From NCBI RefSeq assembly GCF_040719145.1, contig NZ_JBFDUZ010000003.1, positions 1-64,000 on the forward strand: a DNA stretch of 64,000 bases, read 5' to 3'. Position numbers and translations under genes: made by a program. Shown here piece after piece: positions 1 through 8,552 of the stretch (position 1 is its first letter; every line of letters starts with the position of its first letter). The notes below the pieces were generated by a model. That model was given only the letters and a program-made list of their open reading frames with translations, had not been told where the DNA came from and ran no database searches. The stretch comes from Paenibacillus sp. JQZ6Y-1. GTDB taxonomy: Bacteria > Bacillota > Bacilli > Paenibacillales > Paenibacillaceae.

Positions 1-79
1 CTCATCGACTCCGCTCGACTTGCATGTATTAGGCACGCCGCCAGCGTTCGTCCTGAGCCAGGATCAAACTCTCCATAAA
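1..79 (-). rRNA. rrs: 16S ribosomal RNA, 5' end (partial)
   Basis: Read on the minus strand, the sequence contains the 27F-type core AGAGTTTGATCCTGGCTCAG followed by the invariant GACGAACGCTGGCGGCG and the ATACATGCAAGTCGA helix. By alignment to the E. coli numbering the mature 5' end falls near position 79. Only the first ~79 nucleotides are inside the window; the rest of the operon lies to the left. Confidence 0.97.
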
Positions 80-226
80 AGTGTTTGACTTGCTCATTTC
101 TTGCTGGCGAGAACATTGCTGTTCTCTATAGTTTTGAAGAACCGAAGTTCTTCACTCACTCGTTGTTCAGTTTTCAAAGATCAAGCTCTTTCGTTGCTCG
201 CCGTATCTACCGGCGACAACTTCTAT
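80..226 (-). promoter_or_regulatory. rrn leader with boxA antitermination site
   Basis: This transcribed leader lies between the proximal rRNA promoter and the 16S 5' end. On the minus strand it holds a boxA-like CTTTGAAAACTGAACAACGAG (about 149-178), the usual Bacillus/Paenibacillus antitermination and processing signal, followed by a hairpin with GAACTTCGGTTC. Assignment rests on the motif and its position. Confidence 0.7.
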
Positions 227-255
227 ATCTTATCATTTTCAAACTTTCTTGTCAA
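227..255 (-). promoter_or_regulatory. rrn promoter P2 (sigma-A)
   Basis: On the minus strand a perfect -35 TTGACA (250-255) is separated by exactly 17 bases from -10 TAAGAT (227-232). It lies about 150 bp upstream of the 16S 5' end, a typical place for the proximal rRNA promoter. Confidence 0.85.
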
Positions 256-392
256 CAACTTTTTTTGAAGAACTTTTTAATCAATCTCAGTTCATTCCGT
301 GTATAAAATTGTTAGCTGAGTACAAGCAAGCTGCGCTAGGTACTCGTCAAATTTGAAAGTGTTTTTCACCACGTCTCCGTGACAACTTTTAT

Positions 393-421
393 AATATATC
401 ATGGAATCAGCTTATTAGCAA
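393..421 (-). promoter_or_regulatory. rrn promoter P1 (sigma-A) with A/T-rich upstream region
   Basis: Minus-strand -35 TTGCTA (416-421), 17-base spacer and -10 TATATT (393-398). Immediately upstream (about 422-480) is an A/T-rich tract with runs of A and T that could act as an UP element. Together with the promoter at 227-255 this gives the tandem-promoter layout common for Firmicute rRNA operons. Confidence 0.7.
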
Positions 422-1059
422 GCATTTTCTTTCATTTTTAAAAAAAAATCATTTTATGGATCATTTAGTTACTTGTAACTTTCATCTTCCCTTTACCAAT
501 CATTCGATTAACAATCGTATTCCTGTGTTGAAATGAAGCCTTTTTTTGATGTTCATCATCGGTATGTATATAACTTATGAACACATTTCAATGTTGAAAA
601 TCATAGAATATTGTCAAGAAAATAAGTGTGCATATTGTTATTTTATTATGTACTGTCCTTCTATTGCTTTGCATAAGAGCATTGTAGGCGAGCGTCTCTT
701 TTTGCACGATGATTACATGATATGGTGTTCTTATTGGCTTTGTAACATGGGTTACCTGTGCGAGGGCTATAGATATAAATGACAAGTCCCTTTAGCATTT
801 GTATTGATCTCTTGTTGCAGTGAGATCTTCTTACTGTCTGCTTTTAGGAGACTTGTCATTTAGGATTAGTTATAGATGTAGATTGGTGAGGAATATAACT
901 GATCGTTTTGAATATCCTGCTATAGAGATTGATTACATATTAGTTTGGATGAATATCACTATAATCGGCGGGTTTCTGTTTATCGGTTGCTAGGAAGTAT
1001 GAAGCCTTCCTTAGTGTTTGCTACAAAGACCATTACAAGTCATTAGGTTACAAGGTTTC
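422..1059. other. gene-free stretch upstream of the rrn promoters, with a nested hairpin
   Basis: No convincing gene is visible: short overlapping open frames exist on both strands but lack ribosome binding sites and recognisable composition. The one clear structure is at 777-861, where a 12-base arm (777-788) is exactly complementary to 850-861 and encloses a smaller hairpin (806-811 with 822-827). It could be a structured RNA or a small palindromic repeat; no long T-run follows either side. Confidence 0.5.
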
Positions 1060-1181
1060 TTGGCTCTTGGCTCTTGGCTCTTGGCTCTTGGCTCTTGGCT
1101 CTTGGCTCTTGGCTCTTGGCTCTTGGCTCTTGGCTCTTGGCTCTTGGCTCTTGGCTCTTGGCTCTTGGCTCTTGGCTCTTG
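1060..1181. repeat. tandem heptanucleotide repeat, 17 copies of TTGGCTC
   Basis: Seventeen uninterrupted perfect copies of TTGGCTC run from 1060 to 1178, followed by a partial TTG. The array sits 22 bp past the stop codon of pheA, between it and the rRNA operon. A translation through it reads as a LALGSWL-type repeat, but there is no ribosome binding site and I regard it as non-coding. Perfect short-unit arrays arise by slippage and usually vary in length between strains. Confidence 0.95.
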
Positions 1182-1203
1182 AGTTATAGTTCTACCGTAT
1201 TGT

Positions 1204-2088
1204 TTAGGTATTGGCTTTGGTTAGGTTGTATTCGTAGCATGGGTACGAGCCTAGAATCCGAACCTGGCAGCCGAGTGCTTGAATTTCTTCCATAGCCGCT
1301 TTGAGCAGTATGGAATCCTGTGCTGCTAGTACGTCGATATAGAAATAGTAGTTGCCCAGTTTTTTCTTGGTAGGACGGGATTCGATGCGGGATAGGTTGA
1401 GTTTACGCCACGAAAAGGCAGCTAGCACCTGATGCAGTGCACCAGCAAAGTTTTCGGATAGCGTAATGAGCATGCTCGTTTTGACATGATCGGCGTTACG
1501 CTCCACTTGAATCGGACGATTTCCAATCAATACGAAGCGAGTATGGTTGTTATCGTGATCGGTAACACGCTCGACCAGTACATCCAGACCGTACTTTTTC
1601 GCTCCTAGCGATGTACCGATTGCCGCCAGTCCTTGACCCGGATTCTGACTGACCATTTGTACTGCTTCGGCTGTACTGCCAACATGCTCCAATTCAGCTT
1701 TTGGCAATTCACTCCGAATGAATTGATGACATTGCGCCATCGCAACTGGGTGAGACAGTACTTTACGAATACGGCTGTAATCTGGTTGACCGTCTGCGTC
1801 GATACATTCAGAGCGGCGTCCGATCAGGTTTTGAATCGAGGGATATACCCATTCCAATTGCATTGGGATGTCCACTTCATGGACAAGCCAATCCATATGC
1901 AAGCTTACGGAGCCTTCAATTGTATTTTCGATGGGTATCACGCTATAGTCGGTTTTGCCTTGTACAGTAGATAGGAAAACATCGGCGATCATTTTGTGAT
2001 GAGTGATCTCTAGCGGTACATCGCCCATAATATGCAGCAAAGCCTCATGAGATACAGAACCTGACGGTAAAGCTGCTATACGAATCAT
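1204..2088 (-). CDS. pheA: prephenate dehydratase
   Basis: Converts prephenate to phenylpyruvate, the committed step to phenylalanine, in the cytoplasm. The 294-residue product has a periplasmic-binding-like catalytic domain (about 1-190) with the catalytic TRF motif at 183-185 and a C-terminal ACT domain from about 203. The phenylalanine-binding GALHQVL (216-222) and ESRPT (236-240) motifs are present, so feedback inhibition by phenylalanine is expected. It is the monofunctional form, with no chorismate mutase domain. The start codon overlaps the thrB stop by 4 bases, which points to translational coupling. The first 20 residues are less conserved than usual for the family. Confidence 0.95.
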   Translation of the reverse strand: MIRIAALPSGSVSHEALLHIMGDVPLEITHHKMIADVFLSTVQGKTDYSVIPIENTIEGSVSLHMDWLVHEVDIPMQLEWVYPSIQNLIGRRSECIDADGQPDYSRIRKVLSHPVAMAQCHQFIRSELPKAELEHVGSTAEAVQMVSQNPGQGLAAIGTSLGAKKYGLDVLVERVTDHDNNHTRFVLIGNRPIQVERNADHVKTSMLITLSENFAGALHQVLAAFSWRKLNLSRIESRPTKKKLGNYYFYIDVLAAQDSILLKAAMEEIQALGCQVRILGSYPCYEYNLTKANT

Positions 2089-3080
2089 AAACGAACTTCT
2101 CCTTTGACAGTATCCATAAATGAATAGGTTTCGGTGTCGTAATAGTATATAACGCCCTCTGTGACGGGTTCAAGCCATAATGTGCTGGCACTGATTCCTT
2201 GCGCTTGCATAGTTTCAGTTAGATATTGTGCCAGCTGTTTCTTTCCAGCAGAATGGCGATCCACCAATGCAATCATCGTAGGTCCTGCTCCACTCAATGC
2301 GATTCCCAGTGCTCCGTGGGAAACCGCTTCGTCGAGTATTTGCTCCATGCCTGGAATCAATGCTGCTCGATACGGTTGGTGCAAACGATCTTTCATCGCA
2401 TCGCCAATCAGATCCAGACGACCGGATGATAAGGCCGCTACCAGCAATGAGCTACGGCTAATATTATAGACAGCATCTGCTACTGATAATTGGGCTGGCA
2501 GCACTTCACGTGCTTTTGTCGTCGATAGCTGAAAATCGGGGATCACAACAAGCGCCTGTAAATCGGCAGGCGGTGTAATACGAATGCAGTTCGCTTGCTC
2601 TCCATTCCAGGTTGCTGCGACAATACCGCCGTATAAAGAAGCGCCGACATTATCGGGGTGCTTTTCAAAGGCTGTTGCCATATTGAGCAATTCCTCATCA
2701 GGCAATACGTGACCAGTTAGCGCATTGGCAGCAGCTAGTGCTCCGATCAGTGCAGACGCACTACTACCCAATCCACGAGTCAATGGAATATCCGAGTACA
2801 TGGTAATCTCCAATTCAGGGATTGAGACACCTGCTTTGCGAAATACGGATTGCGCCATTTTGTAGATCAGATTGCTTTTGTCGGTTGGAATACCGTATAG
2901 CTGATCGCCTAGCAGTGTAATATTCGTTTGTTCTGCTTCGCGCATTTCAATCCATGAATATAGCCCAAGCGCCATACCGAGGGTATCAAATCCCGGTCCA
3001 AGATTGGCGGTGCTCGCAGGTATCGCGACACGTACTGCATTTCGGCGTTCATATACTTTGTGGGAAGACGGGTTGCTCAT
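2085..3080 (-). CDS. thrB: homoserine kinase
   Basis: Phosphorylates L-homoserine with ATP, the penultimate step of threonine synthesis. The 331-residue product is a GHMP-family kinase. The N-terminal substrate motif PASTANLGPGFDTLG is at about 21-35, the ATP-binding glycine/serine loop RGLGSSASALIGALA at about 105-119, and a C-terminal GAGPTMIAL loop is visible. The ATG start is preceded by AAAGGAG. It lies 151 bp downstream of hom, separated by a strong nested hairpin, and overlaps pheA. No threonine synthase gene is present in the window. Confidence 0.95.
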   Translation of the reverse strand: MSNPSSHKVYERRNAVRVAIPASTANLGPGFDTLGMALGLYSWIEMREAEQTNITLLGDQLYGIPTDKSNLIYKMAQSVFRKAGVSIPELEITMYSDIPLTRGLGSSASALIGALAAANALTGHVLPDEELLNMATAFEKHPDNVGASLYGGIVAATWNGEQANCIRITPPADLQALVVIPDFQLSTTKAREVLPAQLSVADAVYNISRSSLLVAALSSGRLDLIGDAMKDRLHQPYRAALIPGMEQILDEAVSHGALGIALSGAGPTMIALVDRHSAGKKQLAQYLTETMQAQGISASTLWLEPVTEGVIYYYDTETYSFMDTVKGEVRL

Positions 3081-3133
3081 CGTTGCATTACTCCTTTAAC
3101 ATCCATGCGTGGTGATGGGTATATATGGAACAA

Positions 3134-3185
3134 AGCCGGTTTGACTACAAAGTTGGGCATATGCGCCAACTACAGTCGACCGGCT
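3134..3185 (-). promoter_or_regulatory. nested hairpin between hom and thrB (attenuator or processing site?)
   Basis: AGCCGGT (3134-3140) pairs with ACCGGCT (3179-3185), and inside it GTTGG (3152-3156) pairs with CCAAC (3166-3170). In the direction of hom-thrB transcription the stem is followed only by TTTGTT, a weak T-run; on the plus strand it is followed by ATTTTT. It may be a partial terminator reducing thrB-pheA expression relative to hom, or an RNase-stabilising stem. Confidence 0.5.
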
Positions 3186-3231
3186 ATTTTTAACATTTCA
3201 TTAGGCAGAAACAGAAGACACTCGTACGATA

Positions 3232-4518
3232 TTAGACCTCGACGCGGTAGACGCTTTTGATCCGTTGAATGACGTCCAGCTGTTCGAAATGTCGCAGTAC
3301 TTTATTAAAGCTCGCTTTGCTCGCGCGGTGAGTAATAATTACAATCTCTGCATCAGGGTTGGTTTCATTCGGCTGTTGTACAACCGATGCCAAACTGACA
3401 TCATACTCAGCAAATACTTGCGTAATCTGCGCAAGTACACCCGCTTTATCATCAACATGCAGCAAAATGAAGTTTTTGTAAAATACATCTTCATCCGCCA
3501 GCAGTTTCTTCTCTTTGTATGGCACAATCGCTTTAAGACCATTGACACCCAGCTTCAGGTTTTTGATTACAGCGATCAGGTCGGCAACAATGGATGTAGC
3601 TGTTGGCAATTCGCCTGCTCCAGCACCGTAGAACATAGTTTCTCCCACTGCTTCGCCGTGAACGAATACGGCATTGAATACACCATTGACCGAGGCAAGT
3701 GGGTGCGTTTGCTTGACCATCGTTGGCTGCACACTGATCGCAATATGATCGTTCTGGCTGGAAGCAATACCGAGTAGCTTCATTTCGTAGCCCAGGTTTT
3801 TGGCATACGCGATGTCTTCGCGTGTAATGGTAGAAATGCCCTGCACTTCGACGTCGCTCAAATCTACATTCGTACGGAAGCCAAGAGTGCCGAGAATTGC
3901 CATTTTGCGTGCGGCATCCAAGCCTTCCACATCGCTAGTTGGATCCGATTCAGCGTAGCCCAGTTCCTGAGCTTCCTTCAGTACCTCTTGATAAGAGACG
4001 CCCTCCTGACTCATTTTGCTTAAAATATAGTTGGTTGTTCCGTTTACGATCCCCATGATTTTGACAATTCGGTCGGAAGAAAAGCCTTCGATTAGCGTAC
4101 GAATAATCGGAATTCCACCCGCTACGCTGGCTTCATAAAAGACATCACATTGCTTTTCCTGTGCCTTTGCCAGAATTTCGGAGCCATGCAGCGCCATCAG
4201 ATCCTTGTTCGCCGTAACGACATGCTTGCCACGGTCCAGCGCTTCCAGAATATATGATTTGGTCTGATCAATACCGCCCATGACTTCAACGATCACGTCG
4301 ATCTCTGGATCACGGATAACTTCCCAAGGATCAACAGTCAGCTTGGACGAATCAATCTCGATGCTACGTGCTTTCTCTGCACTGCGAACGGCGATTTTTT
4401 CGATAACGATCGGCGAACCGACCTGACTGCTGAGATCCTGTTGATTGCCTTCCAGTATACGCACTACTCCGGTACCGACCGTACCTAATCCCAACAAGCC
4501 TACTTTTACTGGTTTCAT
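3232..4518 (-). CDS. hom: homoserine dehydrogenase
   Basis: Reduces L-aspartate semialdehyde to homoserine with NAD(P)H, the branch point to threonine and methionine. The 428-residue product starts with the Rossmann fingerprint GLLGLGTVGTG (7-17), continues into the catalytic domain, and ends in an ACT domain (from about 350, LHVDDKAGVLAQITQVFAEY) expected to sense threonine. Length matches the Bacillus enzyme. The ATG is preceded by GGAGGAGG. It is second in the pheB-hom-thrB-pheA unit. Confidence 0.96.
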   Translation of the reverse strand: MKPVKVGLLGLGTVGTGVVRILEGNQQDLSSQVGSPIVIEKIAVRSAEKARSIEIDSSKLTVDPWEVIRDPEIDVIVEVMGGIDQTKSYILEALDRGKHVVTANKDLMALHGSEILAKAQEKQCDVFYEASVAGGIPIIRTLIEGFSSDRIVKIMGIVNGTTNYILSKMSQEGVSYQEVLKEAQELGYAESDPTSDVEGLDAARKMAILGTLGFRTNVDLSDVEVQGISTITREDIAYAKNLGYEMKLLGIASSQNDHIAISVQPTMVKQTHPLASVNGVFNAVFVHGEAVGETMFYGAGAGELPTATSIVADLIAVIKNLKLGVNGLKAIVPYKEKKLLADEDVFYKNFILLHVDDKAGVLAQITQVFAEYDVSLASVVQQPNETNPDAEIVIITHRASKASFNKVLRHFEQLDVIQRIKSVYRVEV

Positions 4519-4629
4519 GTCGTACTCCTCCTCCTGGAACTTTCGTTATGCTCTCTCGTCTGATTCACTAGTATGATGATGTGCTGTTCAGATGGAACGC
4601 TATATCCATTTCCACGCTGCTTATTCGTA

Positions 4630-5067
4630 TTATCCCTGCCCGATAATATGGATATGCCGTACACCCGGAACATTCTGCATATCTTCAATCATGACATCCA
4701 AATCCTGTGTCAACCGTGTCGTCTCAACCGATAGGACAACGTTCGCTCGTCCCTGCAATGGAATACTTTGATGAATGGTCAGTACATTGCCGCCGTACTC
4801 CGCCATCAATCCAAGTACATGCGACAAAATGCCGGAACGATGATCCAGATCAAAGGATACCGTAATGATTCTGTCTTTTTCAAGCCGATTCAATGGATGA
4901 ATGCCGTCCTTGTATTTGTAAAATGCGCTTCGGCTCAAGCCTACCTTTTCTACCGCTTCATTAATGGTACGCGTATCGCCAGAAGCAAGCAGCTCCTTCA
5001 CACGCATCGTCTTCAAAACGGCTTCGGGTAAAATGTCTTCCCGTACTAGATAATACTTCTCTTTCAC
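4630..5067 (-). CDS. pheB: ACT-domain regulatory protein PheB (UPF0735 family)
   Basis: Small 145-residue protein with an N-terminal helix-turn-helix-like segment (about 35-65, INEAVEKVGLSRSAFYKYKD) and a C-terminal ACT domain (about 68-142, VSFDLDHRSGILSHVLGLMAEYG). It matches Bacillus PheB, which is encoded next to obg and pheA. Its role is thought to be linked to aromatic amino acid control but is not firmly established. The start codon is GTG, chosen because AAGGAGAGG lies 5 bases upstream. First gene of the operon behind the promoter at 5109-5137. Confidence 0.88.
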   Translation of the reverse strand: MKEKYYLVREDILPEAVLKTMRVKELLASGDTRTINEAVEKVGLSRSAFYKYKDGIHPLNRLEKDRIITVSFDLDHRSGILSHVLGLMAEYGGNVLTIHQSIPLQGRANVVLSVETTRLTQDLDVMIEDMQNVPGVRHIHIIGQG

Positions 5068-5108
5068 AACGTCCTCTCCTTAAAGACTCGTGTTTTCATA
5101 TAGTGGAC

Positions 5109-5137
5109 ATTATAAAGTAACCTACTATGTCAGGCAA
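5109..5137 (-). promoter_or_regulatory. sigma-A promoter of pheB-hom-thrB-pheA
   Basis: Minus-strand -35 TTGCCT (5132-5137), 17-base spacer, perfect -10 TATAAT (5109-5114). It lies about 40 bp upstream of the pheB GTG start, downstream of the obgE terminator. Confidence 0.8.
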
Positions 5138-5370
5138 CCACTTTTTCCATGAGAAGGCTTACATCAGCTGTAAAAGATAAATCAAGCTTAGATGGGTATA
5201 GCCGCTGCTGTTCGTGCGAAGTAAGAACGAAAGGGAACAATGTCGAGAACGCTAATACAAAGAATATGTATATGCGCTTCGACTTCGGGCATATGTTTTT
5301 GTGACATTGATCTGAGCTGGTATAGGTCTTTATTGTATTGGTATCTACTATAATATGAGAATTAGAAAAT

Positions 5371-5416
5371 AAAAAAGACCTTACTACCGGATTTGATCCG
5401 ACATGTAAGGTCTTTT
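5371..5416 (-). terminator. rho-independent terminator after obgE
   Basis: A 12-base arm (5373-5384) is exactly complementary to 5405-5416, with a small GGAT/ATCC stem inside the loop. The minus-strand 3' flank is TTTTTTATTTT. The symmetric flanks could also stop plus-strand transcription. The region 5138-5370 upstream of pheB holds only a weak open frame that I do not believe. Confidence 0.9.
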
Positions 5417-5455
5417 GCATATCTATTGGATGGATATAAAATGGGTCGTTAAGAA

Positions 5456-6766
5456 TTAATAGTAGCTGCTGCCTTCGACGAATTCGAATTCCAGCTCGCC
5501 GATGCGTACAAGTGTACCATCTTTGGCACCACGTTTACGCAGTTCGTCGTCTACGCCCATATGACGGAGCGTACGACCCAGCTTGAGGATGGCATCTTCG
5601 GTATTCAGCTGCATACGTTTCATCAGGTTTTCGATCTTTTTGCTCTCGACCACAAACGTATCGTTCTCGCGGTGGATAGTAAAGCCCTCGTCCTCTTCTT
5701 TTTCCAGACGATATACTTTGCGTTCTGCCACTTCCTGAACTTCTTCAACTGCGACAACCTCTGGCATTTGATCCAGTTGATCGGCAGCTTTGTACAGCAA
5801 TTCCTGAATGCCCTGACGAGTCAATGAGGAAATCGGTACAATCTGAATATCTGGATGAGCTTCCTGTACCAAACGTGTGAATTCTGGAAGATTCTCTTGC
5901 GCTTCTTCCATATCCATTTTGTTCGCCGCTACGATTTGCGGACGATTTGCCAGTTCAGGGTTGTACAGCTTCAGCTCTTCGTTGATTTTTTTCCAATCAT
6001 CAAACGGTTCGCGACCTTCGGAGCCGGATACATCCACTACATGGATAATGACACGAGTACGTTCAACGTGACGTAGGAATTCGTGTCCTAGACCGATTCC
6101 TTCATGCGCACCTTCGATCAGACCCGGTAGATCCGCCATCACGAAGCTACGGTCATCACCTACAGCAACAACACCCAGATTCGGTGTAATCGTTGTAAAA
6201 TGATATGCGCCGATCTTCGGCTCTGCTGCGGATACCACCGACAACAGCGTCGATTTGCCGACGCTTGGGAAACCGACCAGACCAACATCCGCCATGACTT
6301 TCAGCTCCAGAACAATGTTGCGTTCTTCGCCTTCTTCACCGTTTTCCGCCAGATATGGCGCTGGGTTAGCCGGTGTGGAGAAACGGGTATTTCCGCGTCC
6401 ACCGCGTCCGCCCTTGGCAACCACAATCTCCTGATTATGACGGGTCAAGTCAGCCAGCACTTCCTCGGTATCCGCATCAATAATGATCGTTCCTGGCGGA
6501 ATACGTACGATCATATCCTCGGCACCTGCACCATGCTGGTTCTTGGTGCGTCCTTTTTCGCCACGTTGGCCTTTAAAGTGACGCTGGTAACGGAAGTCCA
6601 TCAGCGTACGCAGACCTTCATCTACACGGAAAATCACATCTCCGCCGCGTCCGCCGTCACCGCCGGCAGGTCCGCCGTTTGGCACGTATTTTTCACGACG
6701 GAAGGAGATCGTACCGTTACCGCCGTCGCCGCCCTTTACATAAATCTTCGCTTTATCTACAAACAT
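5456..6766 (-). CDS. obgE: ribosome-associated GTPase ObgE/CgtA
   Basis: Essential GTPase of 50S ribosome assembly and stress signalling; in Bacillus it also supports the sporulation phosphorelay. The 436-residue product has the glycine-rich Obg fold (1-157, many GGxGG), a G domain with P-loop GFPSVGKST (165-173) and switch-[14 protein letters not shown], and a C-terminal OCT domain (about 350-430). It follows spo0B by 21 bp, as in Bacillus, and is closed by the terminator at 5371-5416. Confidence 0.97.
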   Translation of the reverse strand: MFVDKAKIYVKGGDGGNGTISFRREKYVPNGGPAGGDGGRGGDVIFRVDEGLRTLMDFRYQRHFKGQRGEKGRTKNQHGAGAEDMIVRIPPGTIIIDADTEEVLADLTRHNQEIVVAKGGRGGRGNTRFSTPANPAPYLAENGEEGEERNIVLELKVMADVGLVGFPSVGKSTLLSVVSAAEPKIGAYHFTTITPNLGVVAVGDDRSFVMADLPGLIEGAHEGIGLGHEFLRHVERTRVIIHVVDVSGSEGREPFDDWKKINEELKLYNPELANRPQIVAANKMDMEEAQENLPEFTRLVQEAHPDIQIVPISSLTRQGIQELLYKAADQLDQMPEVVAVEEVQEVAERKVYRLEKEEDEGFTIHRENDTFVVESKKIENLMKRMQLNTEDAILKLGRTLRHMGVDDELRKRGAKDGTLVRIGELEFEFVEGSSYY

Positions 6767-6787
6767 GTGTGCACCTCTATTTTCAAA

Positions 6788-7615
6788 TTACTTGTCTTCC
6801 CGACCGTTAATTGATTGTGATGAATGAATATGCAGTGTAATGGATGCCGGGTCCTCTTCTAAACGCGACACGGCAATGCCTGTGGATTGTACGGACGCCT
6901 GCACGTCCAGCCATAATCCTTCGGTATCTGGATAATGCTCGTCAGGCTCGAAAATACATTCAAGTTCCTGTTCCTCGCTCCGAATCATAATGAGCAGTGT
7001 GGGGCACTCACCCCAGGACGATCCTCCATACTGTGCATACGCGGAGATCGTCTGCTGCATGACTCGGGTCAATTCCTCACACTGCTGTGGCGTAAGCCGT
7101 GCGGCAAGGGAAATCCCGTCTTCAATCTCCAGTTCCAGCTGCATATCGCGCTCAACAGCCTTAAACGTTTGCAGGTAAAAGACCAGCTTGGGAATACCGA
7201 GCTTAGCTACCCGACTTTCCGCTACCATCTGTTCTTTGATTCGCTCAATATTCTCGATCAAACGCTCTCGATTGCCCATTTGAATGTATCCGTATAACAG
7301 CTGCAAATCATTCATCCAATCATGACGATGGTGACTGAATGCTTCAATCGCTATTTCGTACACATCGTCGTTCTGATCCTTTGTATTCGCCAAAGGCGGC
7401 TCCACTTCCGATTCAGGCAACGAAAAGGCAATACGATCAATTCTGCGTTGTTCCTCCATCTCGCCATAGACCATTTTCAGACTGAGTATATACACGATCG
7501 CAATCCACAGTGCCAACAAAATAAATACTGGGATTGTATGAATACGGTATGCTGCAACCAAAGGTAAAATGATCGTTCCAGCAAGCACAGCCGGACGCCA
7601 GCCAAAATGCTTCAT
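6788..7615 (-). CDS. spo0B: sporulation phosphotransferase Spo0B with N-terminal membrane anchor
   Basis: Spo0B relays phosphate from Spo0F to Spo0A in the sporulation phosphorelay. The 275-residue product contains the phospho-acceptor motif RHDWMNDLQLL with His98, the helical-hairpin dimerisation domain (about 85-140), and a C-terminal degenerate kinase-like domain. Bacillus subtilis Spo0B is a soluble protein of about 190 residues. This one is longer because of an N-terminal region with two hydrophobic segments (about 8-22 and 28-46) and a linker to about 84. Location between rpmA and obgE supports the call. ATG start with GGAGAG upstream. Confidence 0.9.
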   Translation of the reverse strand: MKHFGWRPAVLAGTIILPLVAAYRIHTIPVFILLALWIAIVYILSLKMVYGEMEEQRRIDRIAFSLPESEVEPPLANTKDQNDDVYEIAIEAFSHHRHDWMNDLQLLYGYIQMGNRERLIENIERIKEQMVAESRVAKLGIPKLVFYLQTFKAVERDMQLELEIEDGISLAARLTPQQCEELTRVMQQTISAYAQYGGSSWGECPTLLIMIRSEEQELECIFEPDEHYPDTEGLWLDVQASVQSTGIAVSRLEEDPASITLHIHSSQSINGREDK

Positions 7616-7816
7616 CGGTTCTCTCCAATCCTCACATGGCTTTTAAACAACACTAAGTATACCATAAACCGTCATTTCGCCAACGGCACAATAACGATTC
7701 ACTGGAAAAAATTAGCGAATCCATGAGGGTGCTGTACAGGATAGATAGTAAGCTATTCTGTCTCAGCCTCATTGTTATGACTGTTTAGAACCTCTCAAAA
7801 AGCCTTCCATACAACA

Positions 7817-7855
7817 GAATAAGCCCCCGGCACGAACAGTACCGGAGGCTTATTC
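7817..7855 (-). terminator. hairpin between rpmA and spo0B
   Basis: GAATAAGCCCCCGG (7817-7830) pairs with CCGGAGGCTTATTC (7842-7855), with a single A/C mismatch. No clear T-run follows on the minus strand, so it may be a partial terminator or mRNA-stabilising stem separating abundant L27 transcripts from spo0B-obgE. Confidence 0.55.
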
Positions 7856-7874
7856 ATCCTGTCGTAAGACCGGA

Positions 7875-8186
7875 TTATTGTTCGATTGCTGCTGCTACTG
7901 GAGCAACGTCAACCGGGTAGACGCTCACTTTTTTGCGGTCACGGCCCCAACGTTCGAATTTCACGACGCCGTCAACTTTTGCAAACAGTGTATCGTCTTT
8001 ACCGATGCCCACGTTTGTGCCTGGGTGAATTTTTGTACCGCGTTGACGATACAGGATGTTACCACCAAGTACGAACTGACCATCTGCACGTTTTGCACCA
8101 AGACGTTTGGAGTGGGAATCACGACCGTTCTTTGTGGAACCTACACCCTTCTTGGAAGCGAACAATTGCAAATTAAGCTTCAACAT
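7875..8186 (-). CDS. rpmA: 50S ribosomal protein L27
   Basis: Ribosomal protein near the peptidyl transferase centre. The 103-residue product begins [10 protein letters not shown], the Firmicute-type N-terminal extension that must be cut after residue 9 or 10 by the protease Prp, then continues with the conserved [20 protein letters not shown]. It is third in rplU-prp-rpmA, so the substrate and its protease are co-transcribed. Confidence 0.98.
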   Translation of the reverse strand: MLKLNLQLFASKKGVGSTKNGRDSHSKRLGAKRADGQFVLGGNILYRQRGTKIHPGTNVGIGKDDTLFAKVDGVVKFERWGRDRKKVSVYPVDVAPVAAAIEQ

Positions 8187-8203
8187 GTTTGTCTACCTCC
8201 TTT

Positions 8204-8539
8204 TTACGTTAATGTAACTTGCTTTATTTTGATATACTCACCGTAAGACTCTTCAATACTAACCAGCATAACCTGCATGGATTCCAGTAACAATTGAATC
8301 TTTTCTAGCGGACTGTCTTCCGGGAGTTCCGGCAGACGGGCGCTTAAAAAGCCGTCTTTCATCTTTGCTTTCATTTCGACACCGGTCAAGGTTTCAATTG
8401 AGTTCACTGTACCTACCGTAATGGCAGATACCGCTGCACATACAATATCTTCTCCTGGATCGGCATAGCCGGCATGACCGCGAGAGGAAAAACCATGAAT
8501 TGTACCATCCTCATGCCGTTCCATACGCACGATAATCAA
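8204..8539 (-). CDS. prp: ribosomal-processing cysteine protease Prp
   Basis: Removes the N-terminal extension of L27 before it enters the ribosome. The 111-residue product has the family signature: His in SRGHAGYADPGEDIVCAAVS (about 19-38) and Cys in DIVCAAVS as the catalytic pair. It is encoded between L21 and L27, the family's usual location (YsxB in Bacillus). Confidence 0.95.
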   Translation of the reverse strand: MIIVRMERHEDGTIHGFSSRGHAGYADPGEDIVCAAVSAITVGTVNSIETLTGVEMKAKMKDGFLSARLPELPEDSPLEKIQLLLESMQVMLVSIEESYGEYIKIKQVTLT

Positions 8540-8552
8540 TTACCGCACCTTC

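Noticed and set aside
546-785. Overlapping open frames of 78 and 65 codons on opposite strands
   Set aside because: No ribosome binding sites, odd Cys/Tyr-rich composition, and location in an rRNA promoter region.
1060-1181. CRISPR-like array
   Set aside because: Units are 7 bp, directly adjacent and without spacers; no cas genes are in the window.
1074-1295. Open frame through the heptamer array encoding repeated LALGSWL units
   Set aside because: It exists only because the 7-bp repeat happens to be open in all frames; there is no ribosome binding site and it overlaps the 3' end of pheA.
3134-3185. Threonine or other amino-acid riboswitch
   Set aside because: Only a simple nested stem is present; no T-box core, lysine-type or other known aptamer feature is recognisable.
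5130-5420. 96-codon minus-strand frame between obgE and pheB
   Set aside because: It contains the obgE terminator at its start and the pheB promoter at its end.
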